NCBI RefSeq assembly: GCF_010183535.1
Contig: NC_071331.1
Coordinates: 11,346,001 to 11,410,000 of the forward strand
Direction of reading: 5' to 3'
DNA length: 64,000 nucleotides
Source: Caenorhabditis remanei
Lineage: Eukaryota > Nematoda > Chromadorea > Rhabditida > Rhabditidae
The position numbers and the translations under genes are program-made. Below the pieces are notes generated by a model. It did no database searches, was not told the origin of the DNA, and saw nothing but the letters and a program-made list of their open reading frames with translations. Within the stretch, counting starts at the first letter, position 1, and each line of letters opens with the position of its first letter. Shown here piece after piece: positions 1-10,972 of this stretch.

Positions 1-387
1 TTTGAAACAGAGAAAAAACAGCTAAATGGCATTGCAAAAGAGTGAATGAGTACTCTAGGAAGAAGTTTGAAGTTGAATTCCGAGGAAACAAGAAGAATAT
101 TGTATAGGATGGAGCTGATCAAAATATTTCTTATTTGGAAATCATGAGCAGCAGATTGTGTGTTCAACAAAATTACTGTTATCTGGATCAAATAAAGTAA
201 CATATTTGATTGTGTAACTGTTAATTTATCTCTTTGTGACAAGACAGTATTTTCTGAAATTTTGAACCCGGACAGTTCACAATCGGACCAGAATCATCAC
301 CATACGGTGATAGCTGCTTTCAGGTGTTCGAGCATAGAAATCTGTTTCAAGTACTTTATGTCTACTGAATGCTTGTTGCGATCATAA

Positions 388-408
388 TGTTTGCCTTGGA
401 GTTGTACT
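388..408 (+). ncRNA. Candidate 21U-RNA (type I piRNA)
   Basis: CTGTTTCA at 342-349 is the core upstream motif of C. elegans type I 21U-RNAs; transcription there starts two bases before the 5' U within YRNT, about 42-46 bases downstream. Here TAAT places the U 46 bases from the motif start. Expression is not visible from sequence. Confidence 0.4.
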
Positions 409-681
409 TAGATGTTCCAGGACAATCACTACAGTGACCTTACTGCTTCATATGCACGTATGTTCATAACTCAAAGCTGAACTGTGAAGCAGACTTATCG
501 AAGCATACTAGACGGGGGTGACGTCAGTGCACCCCTCTCACACCAATTGTTCTCTCCGTCATCTTCTCTTCTTAAACATCCACCGCACTTTTTGTTTATG
601 AATCCACGTCTCCAAGGTCCGTGTACTATTTCACTGGCGTTCCTTGGCAGAGTACATATAAATCTGGAAAGCAGTTAAGTA

Positions 682-702
682 CTGATATTTAAAGTTGGGA
701 AA
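682..702 (-). ncRNA. Candidate 21U-RNA
   Basis: Motif at 740-747 (-); start signal CAAT, offset 45. Confidence 0.4.
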
Positions 703-1117
703 TTGGGGGATGAAGAAAAATGATAACAAATTGAGCCGGTGAAACAGGAGAATATGTCTCTCTCGACATGCTATTTGAATGGGTATCGTAAACAAATTTC
801 AATACCAATGTGATTTGTACATTCAGAAAAACTCAGTCTGGTGAAACTGAAAAATAAGGAAACTAGATGGTAAAAACAGTTGGTTCCGCTTTTGGGAACG
901 AAGTGATACTACAAAAATTACTGTATCAAGATAGACATGAAGGGAGTTTAAGGAACAGGAAATATTGATCTCATCATAGTTCTTCCTGAAATACGAATTC
1001 GATTGCTTTTTAGGAGTTTGGATCAGTGCTTCGTGTTCTAGTTTCACGGTAAGAGCATGATTCCGTAGAATATTATTGGAAAGGTTATAACTAGTAGGCC
1101 AACTATTCTGTAGTGAA

Positions 1118-1138
1118 AAACAATCAGCCGAAGAAGAA
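1118..1138 (-). ncRNA. Candidate 21U-RNA
   Basis: Motif at 1176-1183 (-); start signal CAAT, offset 45. Confidence 0.4.
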
Positions 1139-1732
1139 TTGAAATTGAAAAGTGGAATCACGGTTAACCAAAACATGAAACAGAAGGAGCATATGTGTAT
1201 TCGAATGCTGATTAAAAAATGCTGAAAATATTTCAATAATTTATGTCAGAAGATTCATCTCAATACGATGAAAGAAGGACTCTCGTGGATTCTCGCATTC
1301 CCGAAGTCGGAAGGTTTTGAGTTTCAGAATTCATATACTACAGTACCCCAATAGCTTCCGTTTCTCAAATCTCTCAAAAAATTTCCCCCATGTGCTCAAT
1401 GTTTCTTATCTTCAAATATTCTAAATTGACTTCCAAGAAGAAAATAGAATGTACAATCGAGATGGCACAGACACTCCAGAAGATGTTGTGTACAGCACCC
1501 ACGGACCAACGGACTGGCAGCACCGTTCCCCTATCGATTTTTTCGTTTGCCGGTTATATTGGTGTTTTGGGCACTTTTATCGGTTTCAACTTGGTTTATG
1601 AGAGGTTTTCATATTCTGTATACGTCGGATTGACATTCAATTATTTCTGTTTGAACATCCTATCAAATTGTTTCTTTAAACTCTCATTAATTTGTTTTTA
1701 GCCCACTCAAAAACTTAAATTTCCAGCCAAAA

Positions 1733-2896
1733 ATGTCTCGACGTAGTGCTCGACTACACGAACAGGATGCATTCGCAAGAGAGACTGAAAGACAAAGAGA
1801 ACTGGATCAAGATGTTGCAAGACTCAGTCCATTCTTTCAGAGAATGCTTCCAGGTCCTGAAACAAGTACTCCGAGATCTCAAAGGAATCGAGATAGATTG
1901 ATGAGGGCTCCAAGATCTGAGCCATCACCGATAGAGAGGGAGAGAAATCAGTATATTCGTCATGTATTCAGAACTGAAACTCTGAGAAGATCACCGAGGA
2001 GACTGATGGTTCCGCCGGTGACTCCGGTTAGGAGGAGAGTGAGTTTTATTGTTTTTTCAAACAAAAATTTGCAGTTTCAAAAACTTAACTTATGTAGTGA
2101 CATATTAAATGTCATCGTTACTAGAGCTGAATCGCAAGTCTGAATCTACCGTAGAATAAATCCGAATTTCCAGAACTCAATGATCCAAACTCTCTACCCG
2201 ATGGACCCTCCATCTCCAACAGAATCTGAAGAGAACACTCCAACTCAATCCCGGCAAAACAGCCCGTCCCCTCCAAGATCCCCTGTCCCAGAACCCAGAG
2301 AAACCAATCTAATTCCTCCCCCTAATAGTCCAGAATCAGGAATTCCGAAGCGTTGGGAAAGACTTGCTGAGGATAACATAAATATGGGATTCGGATTTGC
2401 TCTTTCTTGGATTAACACTATCAAATTTTCAAGGCTTGAAGCGGAGGAAAGAATCATTCTGCCTAGAATTTATCGTCATGTTCCAAGGAAATCTCTCATG
2501 TGTCTTCTGGCGCACATGAATGTAGATGAGACTGTTTTTCATCATGTCGAAGTGAAAATGAAGTCAGAGGTAAGTGAAACAAAATCCTTGAAGTGGAACA
2601 AAATCCAAAGAAAAGTTTTTTTTCAGATGAATATGAGGAAAACCTTCGCAGAATTCGTCAAACTCCCAATCCCATTTCATCGACTCCGTCTCAAAGTTGA
2701 CAAATATGCAGAAGTTCCGATAAACCAAGGAATTGTCGATAAGTTCGAGCCTGTTGAGTATTTTCGATTGGATACAAAACTTCCGAATCTTTGGATTCTT
2801 CATCAAATCGTGAATCATGGCCCAAAAGTTGACGAATACAAAAAGCCGCGTCCACCAAACTTCGAGAAGGCCAAGAAGGGTCGGGAAGACTTTTAA
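1733..2896 (+). CDS. Unknown nematode protein related to the C-terminal part of FLYWCH factors
   Basis: Exons 1733-2038, 2174-2569 and 2627-2896, all phase 0, give 323 residues. The 57-bp last intron has GTAAGT and TTTTTTCAG ends but is open in frame, so retention would add 19 residues. The start was chosen because ATG follows a TTCCAG acceptor closely, which fits trans-splicing. An alternative first exon 1462-1604 joined to 1702-2038 keeps the frame and would add a hydrophobic N-terminus. The N-terminal half is rich in Arg, Ser and Pro and probably disordered. The last ~110 residues resemble the C-terminus of the FLYWCH gene just downstream: a basic helix, a KV segment, then FRLDTKLPNLW against FLVDTRIPSCW. 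No FLYWCH finger is visible. From memory, C. elegans flh-3 neighbours flh-1, so this may be a divergent relative. A polyadenylation signal AATAAA lies at 2933-2938. Confidence 0.75.
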
Positions 2897-2938
2897 TGGC
2901 AGTAGTTTTTTGTATATTTCTATTTTTACTCCAATAAA

Positions 2939-4426
2939 GTTTGTTTTCAAATTGTATCTGTCAGTATTAAAAAGCTAGTTTACAGATCTCTCATCCAAAA
3001 TTGTTATTATTTATAGTGAATACCTATTATTTTTGATAAATTCCCGTTCATTTCTAAAGAGAACAACAACAACAAGCGTTTTCTTCAATTCCAGGTAGAA
3101 TTCGATTAAAATTTTAGACATCTTAGGAATTTCAGTTTTCAAGTGCTCATTTTAAAGAAAAAACCAGATGTGGTACAAGATTTTCCGATTGAATGCGAAC
3201 GAAAAGTTTGAAGAATCCAATGATTTCAAATTAAAAAAATCCTGAAATATGTGCATTCTTACGTGACGGTGTTTGCACAGAAAGAGAACTACCGTAGCGC
3301 ATGAAAAACGATGTGAATTATTTTGTTTCGCTTCCGCTCATTTTGCTCTGTTCTGCTAATTTTTCAGTATTTTACCGAATTTATCCAGCTGAAAGTGAAT
3401 TTTAAACGTTTAATGTCAAGTTTACAACAAAAACCACCTGTCTCTAACATGATTCAGCTTTAAAATAAACAAAACAACAATGTACTCAATAAGTCGCAGT
3501 CGTTTCGTGAAAAAAAACTTGATTTCTGTCTCAAAAAGTCTAAAAACTCTAAAGAAAATTTATATTTTGACCGCTCTCTGCATTTTACTTTTACTCAAAA
3601 CAACAACAAGCGTTCTCTTTTTCGGGTTTTCCTATATTCATTATTTTTCTTTCTCACACATACAAAAACTGTTATTTTAACTAGATCGTTCAATATTGTG
3701 GTTGAAAATACAGCTTGCCATAATTTTAAACAAATTTAATTTCAGCTCGATTCCCCTGAATAAGCACTAACCATGACAACGGAAATGGAACAATCACTGG
3801 AATTCTGGAAAACTGTTTTCAGGTTCGGCAGTGATCGATCGATTAACAAAAAGAAAATGATAGAATCCCCCAGTGTTACTCCAAAGAGTGACCTCGCCGC
3901 GCTTGAAATAAGAGCTCTTTTGTTTTTTTATAAGCCACGCCCCGTGCCCGTCGGCTCTCATTACCCCTCCCATAGAGAGTCAAACCAATTGTTCGGCTCC
4001 CCCCGTTCAACCATAAAATTGATCTCTGCCCTAATATGCTGGCCCTCAACGAGTACAGTAATCCTCACCATCTGCCCTTTATTCCTCGCATCGCTCACGT
4101 TGCTCCCACTCACAAACGCTCACAAAACACACAGGGGTCCCCTCCCGGGAAGGGACCACCCGAACAGTGTAAATAAACGAACGGCCCCAAGACGTTGGTC
4201 CCGTCGCGATGCGGCCTGCGAGCGGATTGGCAACGTCACTCGGGCAGAGATAGTGTGGGAGACATAGAGACGCAGTGAAACGGACCCTGTCCGCGTTCCC
4301 GCCCACCCCCCGCGCACTCCTTCGATGGTCCGCCACCCCTCTCCGACTCGTCAGTCGACCTTTGCATTCCCCTCCCTATCTATACCTCTCATATTGATTC
4401 TTTCCCTCAATATTTCCCTTTTCAGA
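2939..4426. promoter_or_regulatory. Intergenic region and presumptive promoter of the FLYWCH gene
   Basis: About 1.5 kb without a convincing gene. 3880-4330 is clearly GC-richer than its surroundings, and a 164-codon frame there (3773-4267) lacks domain similarity. It ends at the TTTTCAG acceptor just before the FLYWCH start codon, so 5' untranslated exons may lie within it. Confidence 0.4.
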
Positions 4427-6678
4427 ATGAGTACCGATTGCTCATCTCCATCACCACCAGCAACATCAGGACTCCAAGCACCAACTCTTCCAGAAGCCCC
4501 TGAAATCCAAATGGAAGTTGAGGAGACGTCACCGGGAGCGTCGGAAGCGTCGCCAGAGGCACCAACGGCTCCCGCCACTCCAGAATCTCCGGATTCTTCA
4601 CCAGGATCTCCCGACGAGGGAATGGATGTTACAGAAGGGGAACCATCGACTTCTGATGCCACAGCAGTCGTCCCTCACCCAGGAAATATCGATATGGCTG
4701 AGGTTTTCAGAGTACGTTTTTTAGAGCCAATTTAAACTATACTTGCAAACCGGACCGGCGCATAACTCACTTCAAACTGAGTTTTGTGAGCTGAAAAATA
4801 TACCAAAATGTAGATCTCGGCGAGTTATGTGTCCTTGACTTACGACGGACCGGGAAAAAGTGCCAAAAAAACGCGAAAATGGCCAAAAAATCCATTCTAG
4901 CCATCCGGCCCGTAGTATGTCAAGGACATTGAACTTGTCGAGATCTACATTTTGGTATATTTTTCAGCTCATAATATTGAGTTTGACGCGAGTTACGAGC
5001 CCGCAAACAGAAACTAATTTCAATATTTCAGAACAATCAACTAGCCCTCCAAGCGCTTATCGCCGGCGGAACTCTCAGCGATAATCCAACTCTTGCCATA
5101 TCCAAACTCTTCAGCGCTGTCGGTCTCCTTCCACAAGTGAAAACAGAACCAGGAGCACCGGAGCCAAAGAAAGCGAGACTGAAGGTCTTTTCCAACGGGT
5201 TCTTCATGACATTCGACAAAATTTCTTCGTGTAAAATGAAGCATTTCTGGAGATGCGAGTACAAGAACACTTGCAAAGCTCGTATGCATACAGATATTGA
5301 GAGCGAGAAGATTGTGACCTATATCCACGATCACAATCATACTCCACCAACTCCCGAAGAAGTGAGACTCTATGGAATTGATCCGACGTCAGTCGAGAGA
5401 AATCGTGTCTATATCGTTGGCAATGTAGCTGATACAAACGCCCGTAGAAAGATTCGCAAGCAAGTGGCAGACAGAGAAGCGGCAGCGAAACGTCTTGAAG
5501 AGCAAAAGAAGGCGGAACTGCAAAAGCAACAAAACGAGGCGACGATTAAGGCGGCTCAAGAGGCGTACGCACGGGCCATCTCCAGTGGAGCCATCTCTGG
5601 CGGAGCCATTTCTCAGCGCTCGCCAATGGCCGCGGCCGCTTCACTTCTTCAGTCGGCCTCGACGGCCACTGCTCCAATTAACCCTCATGCATTGCTCTTG
5701 GCGCAGCTGCCCTATTTGAATCAAGGAATGGCGAGAAATGAGATACCCGGAATGCCCAATCCAGCGTTTATGGCATCGAATATGGTAGGTTTTGTTTGAT
5801 TTTTTAATCGTGTTTTGTGAATTTTCCAACTAATAAGTGTAATTTCGAAAAGATTTTCGAGTTCCTAGACTCAAATTTTTAACAGAATCAGCAAAATTAA
5901 TTTCTGCCAGAAATAGCTGTGGTAGATCAAAATGTGAGTTACCGCTGGCGGTAAAATGTTTGTTTTGCAAAATTTGTCTGCAAAAATTTCAAAAAATTGC
6001 GTTTCTTTTTTTCTAGAGGGAAGTGGAAATTTTGTAATGTTTCGACATTTTCCTGGAAAAAATCACTTTTTTTTCATTTTTTCACCTGCAAACCCCAATG
6101 TACACATAACAATTCCAAAACAGTTTCAGTCAATGCCATCCAGTTCTCCTCCAGTCCCACCGCCAAATGTCTACTCCTCTCCACTCGTCATCCAATCGGA
6201 GGTTGCCGACGCTCCGGCCGCTGCGCCAGTCCCTAATCAACCATCCACCAGCAACAGACCACTGGATCCGATGATGCCAGATCCAGATATGTTGGCTCAT
6301 CCACTATTCGAACCAACATTCCAAATCGCTCGTCAACTTCGAAAAATGTGGAGTGGAGTTCCAAAAAGGTATCCGAGACCAGCGGATACACCAACTGATC
6401 ACTTTGATTTCTACGTTGCCAAATACGATGGAGGATTGGAGCATTTGTACAATTTGATTCGTCTCGAAAGACGCGACGAGGCACATATGAAGAATGCTCT
6501 CGAACGGTTCTTCAATGAAGAATTCATCGGACCGCTCCTTTTCAAAGTGTCGCCAAAGATCTGTATTGCGTTCAACAAGCCAATGTTGGACACCTGGGAA
6601 AACAATCAATTCTTCCTCGTCGACACCAGAATTCCAAGCTGCTGGAAGATGATGTACGTCGATGATCAGTGCGACTAA
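4427..6678 (+). CDS. flh-1: FLYWCH zinc-finger transcription factor
   Basis: Exons 4427-4711, 5032-5784 and 6130-6678, all phase 0, give 528 residues. The N-terminus (about 1-95) is acidic and rich in Pro, Ser and Glu. Around residues 140-200 is one FLYWCH finger: a hydrophobic strand, FWRCEY, a second Cys in NTCKAR, and the closing HDHNH zinc ligands. A Lys/Glu/Ala-rich helix follows (about 225-270), then an Ala/Ser-rich linker and a conserved C-terminal domain ending WKMMYVDDQCD. The family binds DNA; C. elegans FLH-1 and FLH-2 repress microRNA genes in embryos and PEB-1 acts in the pharynx. The symbol rests on my recollection that flh-1, rab-28 and a cuticle collagen are near neighbours in C. 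elegans; flh-2 is the alternative. Intron 1 contains a palindromic element. The start ATG is one base after a TTTTCAG acceptor. Confidence 0.85.
4743..5009. mobile_element. Palindromic MITE in intron 1 of the FLYWCH gene
   Basis: Two imperfect inverted arms of about 100 bp face each other. Left-arm landmarks are GTAGATCTCG and GTCCTTGAC; the right arm carries their complements GTCAAGGAC and CGAGATCTAC. The arm ends near 4743 and 5009 also match. There is no coding capacity. The right arm contains a TTTTTCAG that could act as a cryptic acceptor. Confidence 0.65.
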
Positions 6679-7046
6679 TATGAAAACTGGATAATAATTG
6701 TATTTACTTTTTTACAAACTGTCTATGTTATCATTTGTATCATGTTTTATCTCTATCTCTATCCCTCTCTACTCCCCCGCCTCTTCCGTGATATCTCACT
6801 GAAACGGGTTCCACTCAACCGCCATTGTAAACCTTAAGCCTTCCCCAATGTTTTTCCAGACATTTTTTATGCAAAATCACTCGTTTACCCCCTTCATTGT
6901 AATATCGCTTCACACTGTCCATACTTTTTCCAAAGTTTTTTGTGTTCACCTCTAAATTATCCGTATCGGATCGTAATAAAGCAGTAAAGTGATAAGAGGA
7001 AATGACATAAAAGGGCTTTATTGGGTGATGAGGTGATTAGAAGGAG
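6679..7046. promoter_or_regulatory. Intergenic region upstream of the collagen gene
   Basis: A 368-bp spacer holding the 3' flank of the FLYWCH gene and the presumptive collagen promoter. The 6740-6800 part is rich in CTCT. I see no gene or clear repeat. Confidence 0.4.
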
Positions 7047-8108
7047 ATGGATATCAAGAAGAAATTGGTGGATTCTGAAGAAGATGAGCTCCGGAAAGTG
7101 GCGTTCGTCGCCATTGTTGTCAGGTAAAATTCTTTTAAAAAAATAGTTTTTTTTGTAATTTTTTTTCTCGAATTTTCGAATTTCAGCGCTGCCGCTGGAA
7201 TAATGTGCATCATTTTGATTCCCGGACTCTACACATATCTTCAATATATTCAGAGTTCCGTTCAGAGTGATGTAAGTTTTCTTTTTGAAAATTTTGAAAA
7301 TTTCGAAAAATTAAAAAAAAATCGAATTGTTCAGGTCGGATTCTGTGTTGATGGCGCAAAAAATCTCGAAAATATGTATCAATCGACGAAAGATTCCGAC
7401 TCAAAACTTGTAAAAAGACAGTCCGGATATGGCTCCGCCCCTAATCGGTCTTCTGGAAGCCGTCCGGCTCCATCTCCTTACGACGCCGCTGCCACGTCAT
7501 CTTCCTCGTCTTCTGATTCTTGTTGCAGCTGTGGAATCGGGTTGGCTGGACCACAAGGATTCCCGGGAAGTCCTGGAAGAGACGGACAAGATGGACCAGC
7601 CGGAAGACCTGGACAAGACGGAAGAGATTTGGATGGAGGCGCTTCGGATGGCTCTGAATTCGAGATTGATTGCCCTGCTGGACCACCGGGAGCTCCTGGA
7701 AACCAGGGACCACCAGGAAGTGCGGGAAGACCTGGAATGGATGGAGTTCCAGGAAGAAATGGAAGATGTGGACGGCCAGGAGAGCAAGGAGAACGTGGAC
7801 CGAACGGAGAAGATGGGCGGCCTGGAAGACGTGGAGACGATGGACAACCTGGAGAAGTCAGAGACGTTCCGGCTCCTGCTGGACCACCGGGACTTCGTGG
7901 AGCACCGGGAGGACCGGGACCAATGGGACCACGTGGAAATGATGGAAGACCTGGAAATAAGGGACCAGCAGGACCTCCAGGAGATCAAGGATTCGATGGA
8001 GCACCAGGAGGACCTGGAGCCGATGGAGAGCCTGGAGCACAAGGACCACTCGGTGCTGCTGGTGGATGCTCGCACTGTCCACCACCCAGAACTGCTCCAG
8101 GATATTAA
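7047..8108 (+). CDS. Cuticle collagen
   Basis: Exons 7047-7123, 7187-7271 and 7335-8108 encode 311 residues, a typical size for nematode cuticle collagens. Order: a short cytoplasmic N-terminus, a signal-anchor helix (about residues 20-40), the Col_cuticle_N region, and a basic LVKR at the start of exon 3's second part that fits cleavage by a BLI-4-type subtilisin protease. Then comes a CCSC cysteine cluster and interrupted Gly-X-Y blocks starting at [10 protein letters not shown]. Interruptions with Cys (EIDCP, NGRCG) and a C-terminal GGCSHC fit disulphide or tyrosine cross-linking between trimers. Secreted by hypodermis into the cuticle. Position beside the FLYWCH gene suggests the col-120 equivalent, from memory only. 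A polyadenylation signal AATAAA lies at 8159-8164. Long antisense frames over the Gly-X-Y region are shadows of the repeat. Confidence 0.93.
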
Positions 8109-9044
8109 TAGAATCTCTATTTTACTTTTTCTTAGTTTTAAAATCTAAATTTCTGTACAATAAAATCTCAGAAAACTCGGTTTGTAATTCAGACGGAACA
8201 AAGTTTGGGGACCGAGAGAGTGTGCAGAAAAGGGAGACGCAGAGAAAATAAGCAACGACACTCCGCTGTTTCGCTTGAAAAAATGATTTATTTTCAAGAT
8301 TTTTCAGCCATTTTTCCGTTTTTTCTCCCGTTTTTGAGAAGTTTTCGGCAATTATTTCGATTTCTAATAACTTACAACTGTTCTCAATTTATTCGAGCAC
8401 CCTTACAGCTCGAATAAGACATGTTTTCATAACGAAAACCTTCTTCAAAGCTTAATTATTGCATCACTGCCCATAAAAGCTTGTCAACCTCAGAAAATCG
8501 TCTAATTAGCAGATTATCTCGTAGAAACAAGATATAATTTTCGATAACAACTATGTTTAGATCCCAAATAGCAAGAAGTCTCTCGAATTCTGTATTTTTT
8601 GTTGTTTTTCGATCCTTAGCAGTTCACATAACCTTTTCAGGCTTATGTTCAGTGCATTCACATCTTTATTCATTGAATTTGATACCTCTACTGTTGAAAT
8701 CCGCTAAAAATCTGTTTTCTAATAAGATTGTTTCAAGAAGCCATGCGATTCAATTAAAAAATTTTTTTAAAACTGCGATTATCTCTCAATCTTTCCAAAA
8801 ACTACATGTTCTTTTGATGCCTGAAACTCGAAAGAACAAGAAACAAGTACCCGACAATAGTCACGTAGCAGACAGCGAGATAAAGTGTAAACATCACTGA
8901 ATTGTCATCATTTTTCTGATCGCCTCGGGTCCTTTTTCTTCTCCTTCAAAGTATCCTTCACTCATTTACTAAAGTCCGTTTCGTTCGAAAATTTTCGATT
9001 TATACTTTATTTGCATTCAACTATTTTCCAATTTCAGCTCAAAA
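8109..9044. other. Intergenic, no gene seen
   Basis: AT-rich spacer between the collagen and a small gene. A 115-codon frame at 8553-8900 has neither splice structure nor recognisable features. One near-match to the 21U motif (CTGTTTCG, 8266-8273) is present. Confidence 0.4.
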
Positions 9045-9656
9045 ATGGTCACCAAGAAGACAGTCACCGAACTCAGCCTGTTCGCCGGTCTCATCGTGTG
9101 TAAGCGATGGTTGTTTTCCGACCGTTCTCAAGTTTAAATTGTCAATTTTCTTTCAGCGATGCACGTCGCCTACTACACCATCCAGAATAACCCGTCGCTC
9201 GTGGCACCGCATCAGGTAAGATTTTTTTGAGCGGAAAAACGAAGGAAAGTTAACTTTTCACGAAAAGGTTATGCGGAGTTCAAAAAATTGCATCGGACTG
9301 CAAAAAAAAACCTATCCAGTTGCCATCATAAATCCAGTTGCCAATTTTTGCGATCGTTTAATTTGGTTTCCAGTTACAGAAGGGCTAGAAATTTGAGTCC
9401 GAGGCTAATAGATTCACTGACTCAGCCATTTTCGATAAATATCGTACAAAGAAGCACTATTCTGATGAAATAGCCTCCCCAACACTGATTTTTAGTTAAT
9501 TTTTCTAAATTTCACACTGAAAATATCGAAATTCTCTCTCTAAATTATCTTTTATTCCAGAGACAAGAGCTCTTCTACGTGAGATGGCTGAAAGAGAAGA
9601 TTCCAGCATTGCGACCATACGGAGTGACCGATGAGCCACCGAAAGCTGACCACTGA
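9045..9656 (+). CDS. Small single-pass membrane protein, unknown function
   Basis: Exons 9045-9099, 9157-9215 and 9561-9656, split in phases 1 and 0, give 69 residues. The ATG follows an ATTTCAG acceptor by seven bases, as in trans-spliced worm genes. The order is a short Lys/Thr start, a hydrophobic helix (about residues 9-26), then a charged, aromatic segment with RQELFYVRWLKEKIP and an acidic/His tail. Size and layout resemble small accessory subunits of mitochondrial membrane complexes, but I do not recognise the family and assign no function. Good splice sites, consistent phase and worm-like codons argue it is real. Confidence 0.7.
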
Positions 9657-10334
9657 TTGATCGATTGATAATTTTCTCCCCTTCCATTTCTTGTAATTAT
9701 CATTTCCAATCCCCATTTTCATCTTCTGTTTTCCCCATAACTAATTAGTCGTTTAGCAGTTTCTCTTCTGTCTCAAAATGTAGTAGATAAACCTGACCTC
9801 AACCCCCACTTCACCGGATACATCTTTTGTCCGAAAGTTTGCGTGTAAAACCGGTTTCTAGCTCCTCTCCACCCACCCGCGCGTAAGGATTTCAATAACA
9901 GTTTGGCGGCTAATCGGCCACAGAAAGGGCATCTCCTCCCGAAAACGATTTTCGCTTTTAGAGGGGAGGGCTTCACGATGCGAAAGGGAAGCAAGTTGAA
10001 GACAAGAGACGAGAAGAAGAAGCGAATGCCAATCGGAGGATGATTCGGAAGACAGAAGACGAGTTTTGAAGGAGGGGAGGGATAAGATGAGAAAAGAAGA
10101 AGAAGCTGGGATCGCGGAAGATTCTTCTCTTCGATATATCCACACAAGTCGTTTTACTTTCAAGGATTTGAAACACCATCATTTCGGTTTTTTTCGAAAA
10201 AGAAGAAAGCATCACTGTAATCGAAAATCTGTTCGATTTCGTGTTTTGGTGTACGCAATTCTTTCGTTGAGGGGGAATAGGAAACTACTGTTTCAAATCA
10301 TTCTTGAATTTTAGTGAGGTTATTCAACGAGTAA

Positions 10335-10355
10335 TGAGATTAGATTAGTCTTTGC
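10335..10355 (+). ncRNA. Candidate 21U-RNA
   Basis: Motif at 10288-10295 in TACTGTTTCAAA context; start signal TAAT, offset 47. Confidence 0.4.
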
Positions 10356-10951
10356 TCTTGAAGCTTTCTTCGTATTATAATTAATTATATTATCTCTCTG
10401 ATTTTCTTAATATTCCAGTCACTTTTTGTGTTCTTCAGTAGAGCAAACTTGCCAGAAGCTTGTCATCGTGAAATAGAAAAACCTGCAGCAAACTGACTCT
10501 GAATCCTTTATATTTTGATAACCGGTTACCCAGAAATCACCGGTTTCAGAACATTGTGATGAGAAAATAGCACTTTTCTGTATCAATATTGTTAAGCCAT
10601 AAGTTTTCACATTTTAATATTTCTAATCTAAAGAAAATGTATCGGGTTATCAGTTGCATTTTTATGACCTATATGAAACTGTATCATTCAATTATTTGAA
10701 ATTTTAATTCAAGATTTCTGATTCATAGAACTCATAAGAAATACTATAAATATGTAGCTGGAATAGTCAGATGCTATATGTAATCTATCAATTGCACAAC
10801 ATCAATACTTTGGAGCTTTCGATGTATTCATCATTCACTTTCTCAAAAGGGATTCCATCAAATTTATTTCGTTTCTCTGAAAGAATGAACCGTTCAACTG
10901 ATCGTTACTGTTTCAGAGTATCCTCAATTACTAAGCCACCTTTATGAATGG

Positions 10952-10972
10952 TTCTTTCTAAACTGTGTAAAC
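10952..10972 (+). ncRNA. Candidate 21U-RNA
   Basis: Motif at 10908-10915 in GTTACTGTTTCAGAG context; start signal TGGT, offset 44. Confidence 0.38.

Larger units (their letters stand above)
1..1461. other. Gene-free left flank with 21U-type motifs
   Basis: No open frame here has splice structure, worm-like codon use or recognisable domains. The stretch is AT-rich and holds four exact CTGTTTCA motifs: 3-10 (-), 342-349 (+), 740-747 (-) and 1176-1183 (-). The first points out of the window, so its predicted product cannot be seen. It may also contain the promoter of the gene starting near 1462 or 1733. Confidence 0.5.

Noticed and set aside
823..1236. 137-codon minus-strand frame
   Set aside because: AT-rich, hydrophobic by composition, with no splice signals or domain, and a 21U motif lies within it.
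3773..4267. 164-codon frame upstream of the FLYWCH gene
   Set aside because: The codon pattern and composition are unlike neighbouring genes, no domain is seen, and the region is GC-rich promoter-like sequence; not excluded as a 5' exon.
7441..8148. Long frames on both strands overlapping the collagen
   Set aside because: Shadows of the GGA-CCA-type Gly-X-Y repeat; only one frame has collagen structure and correct splicing.
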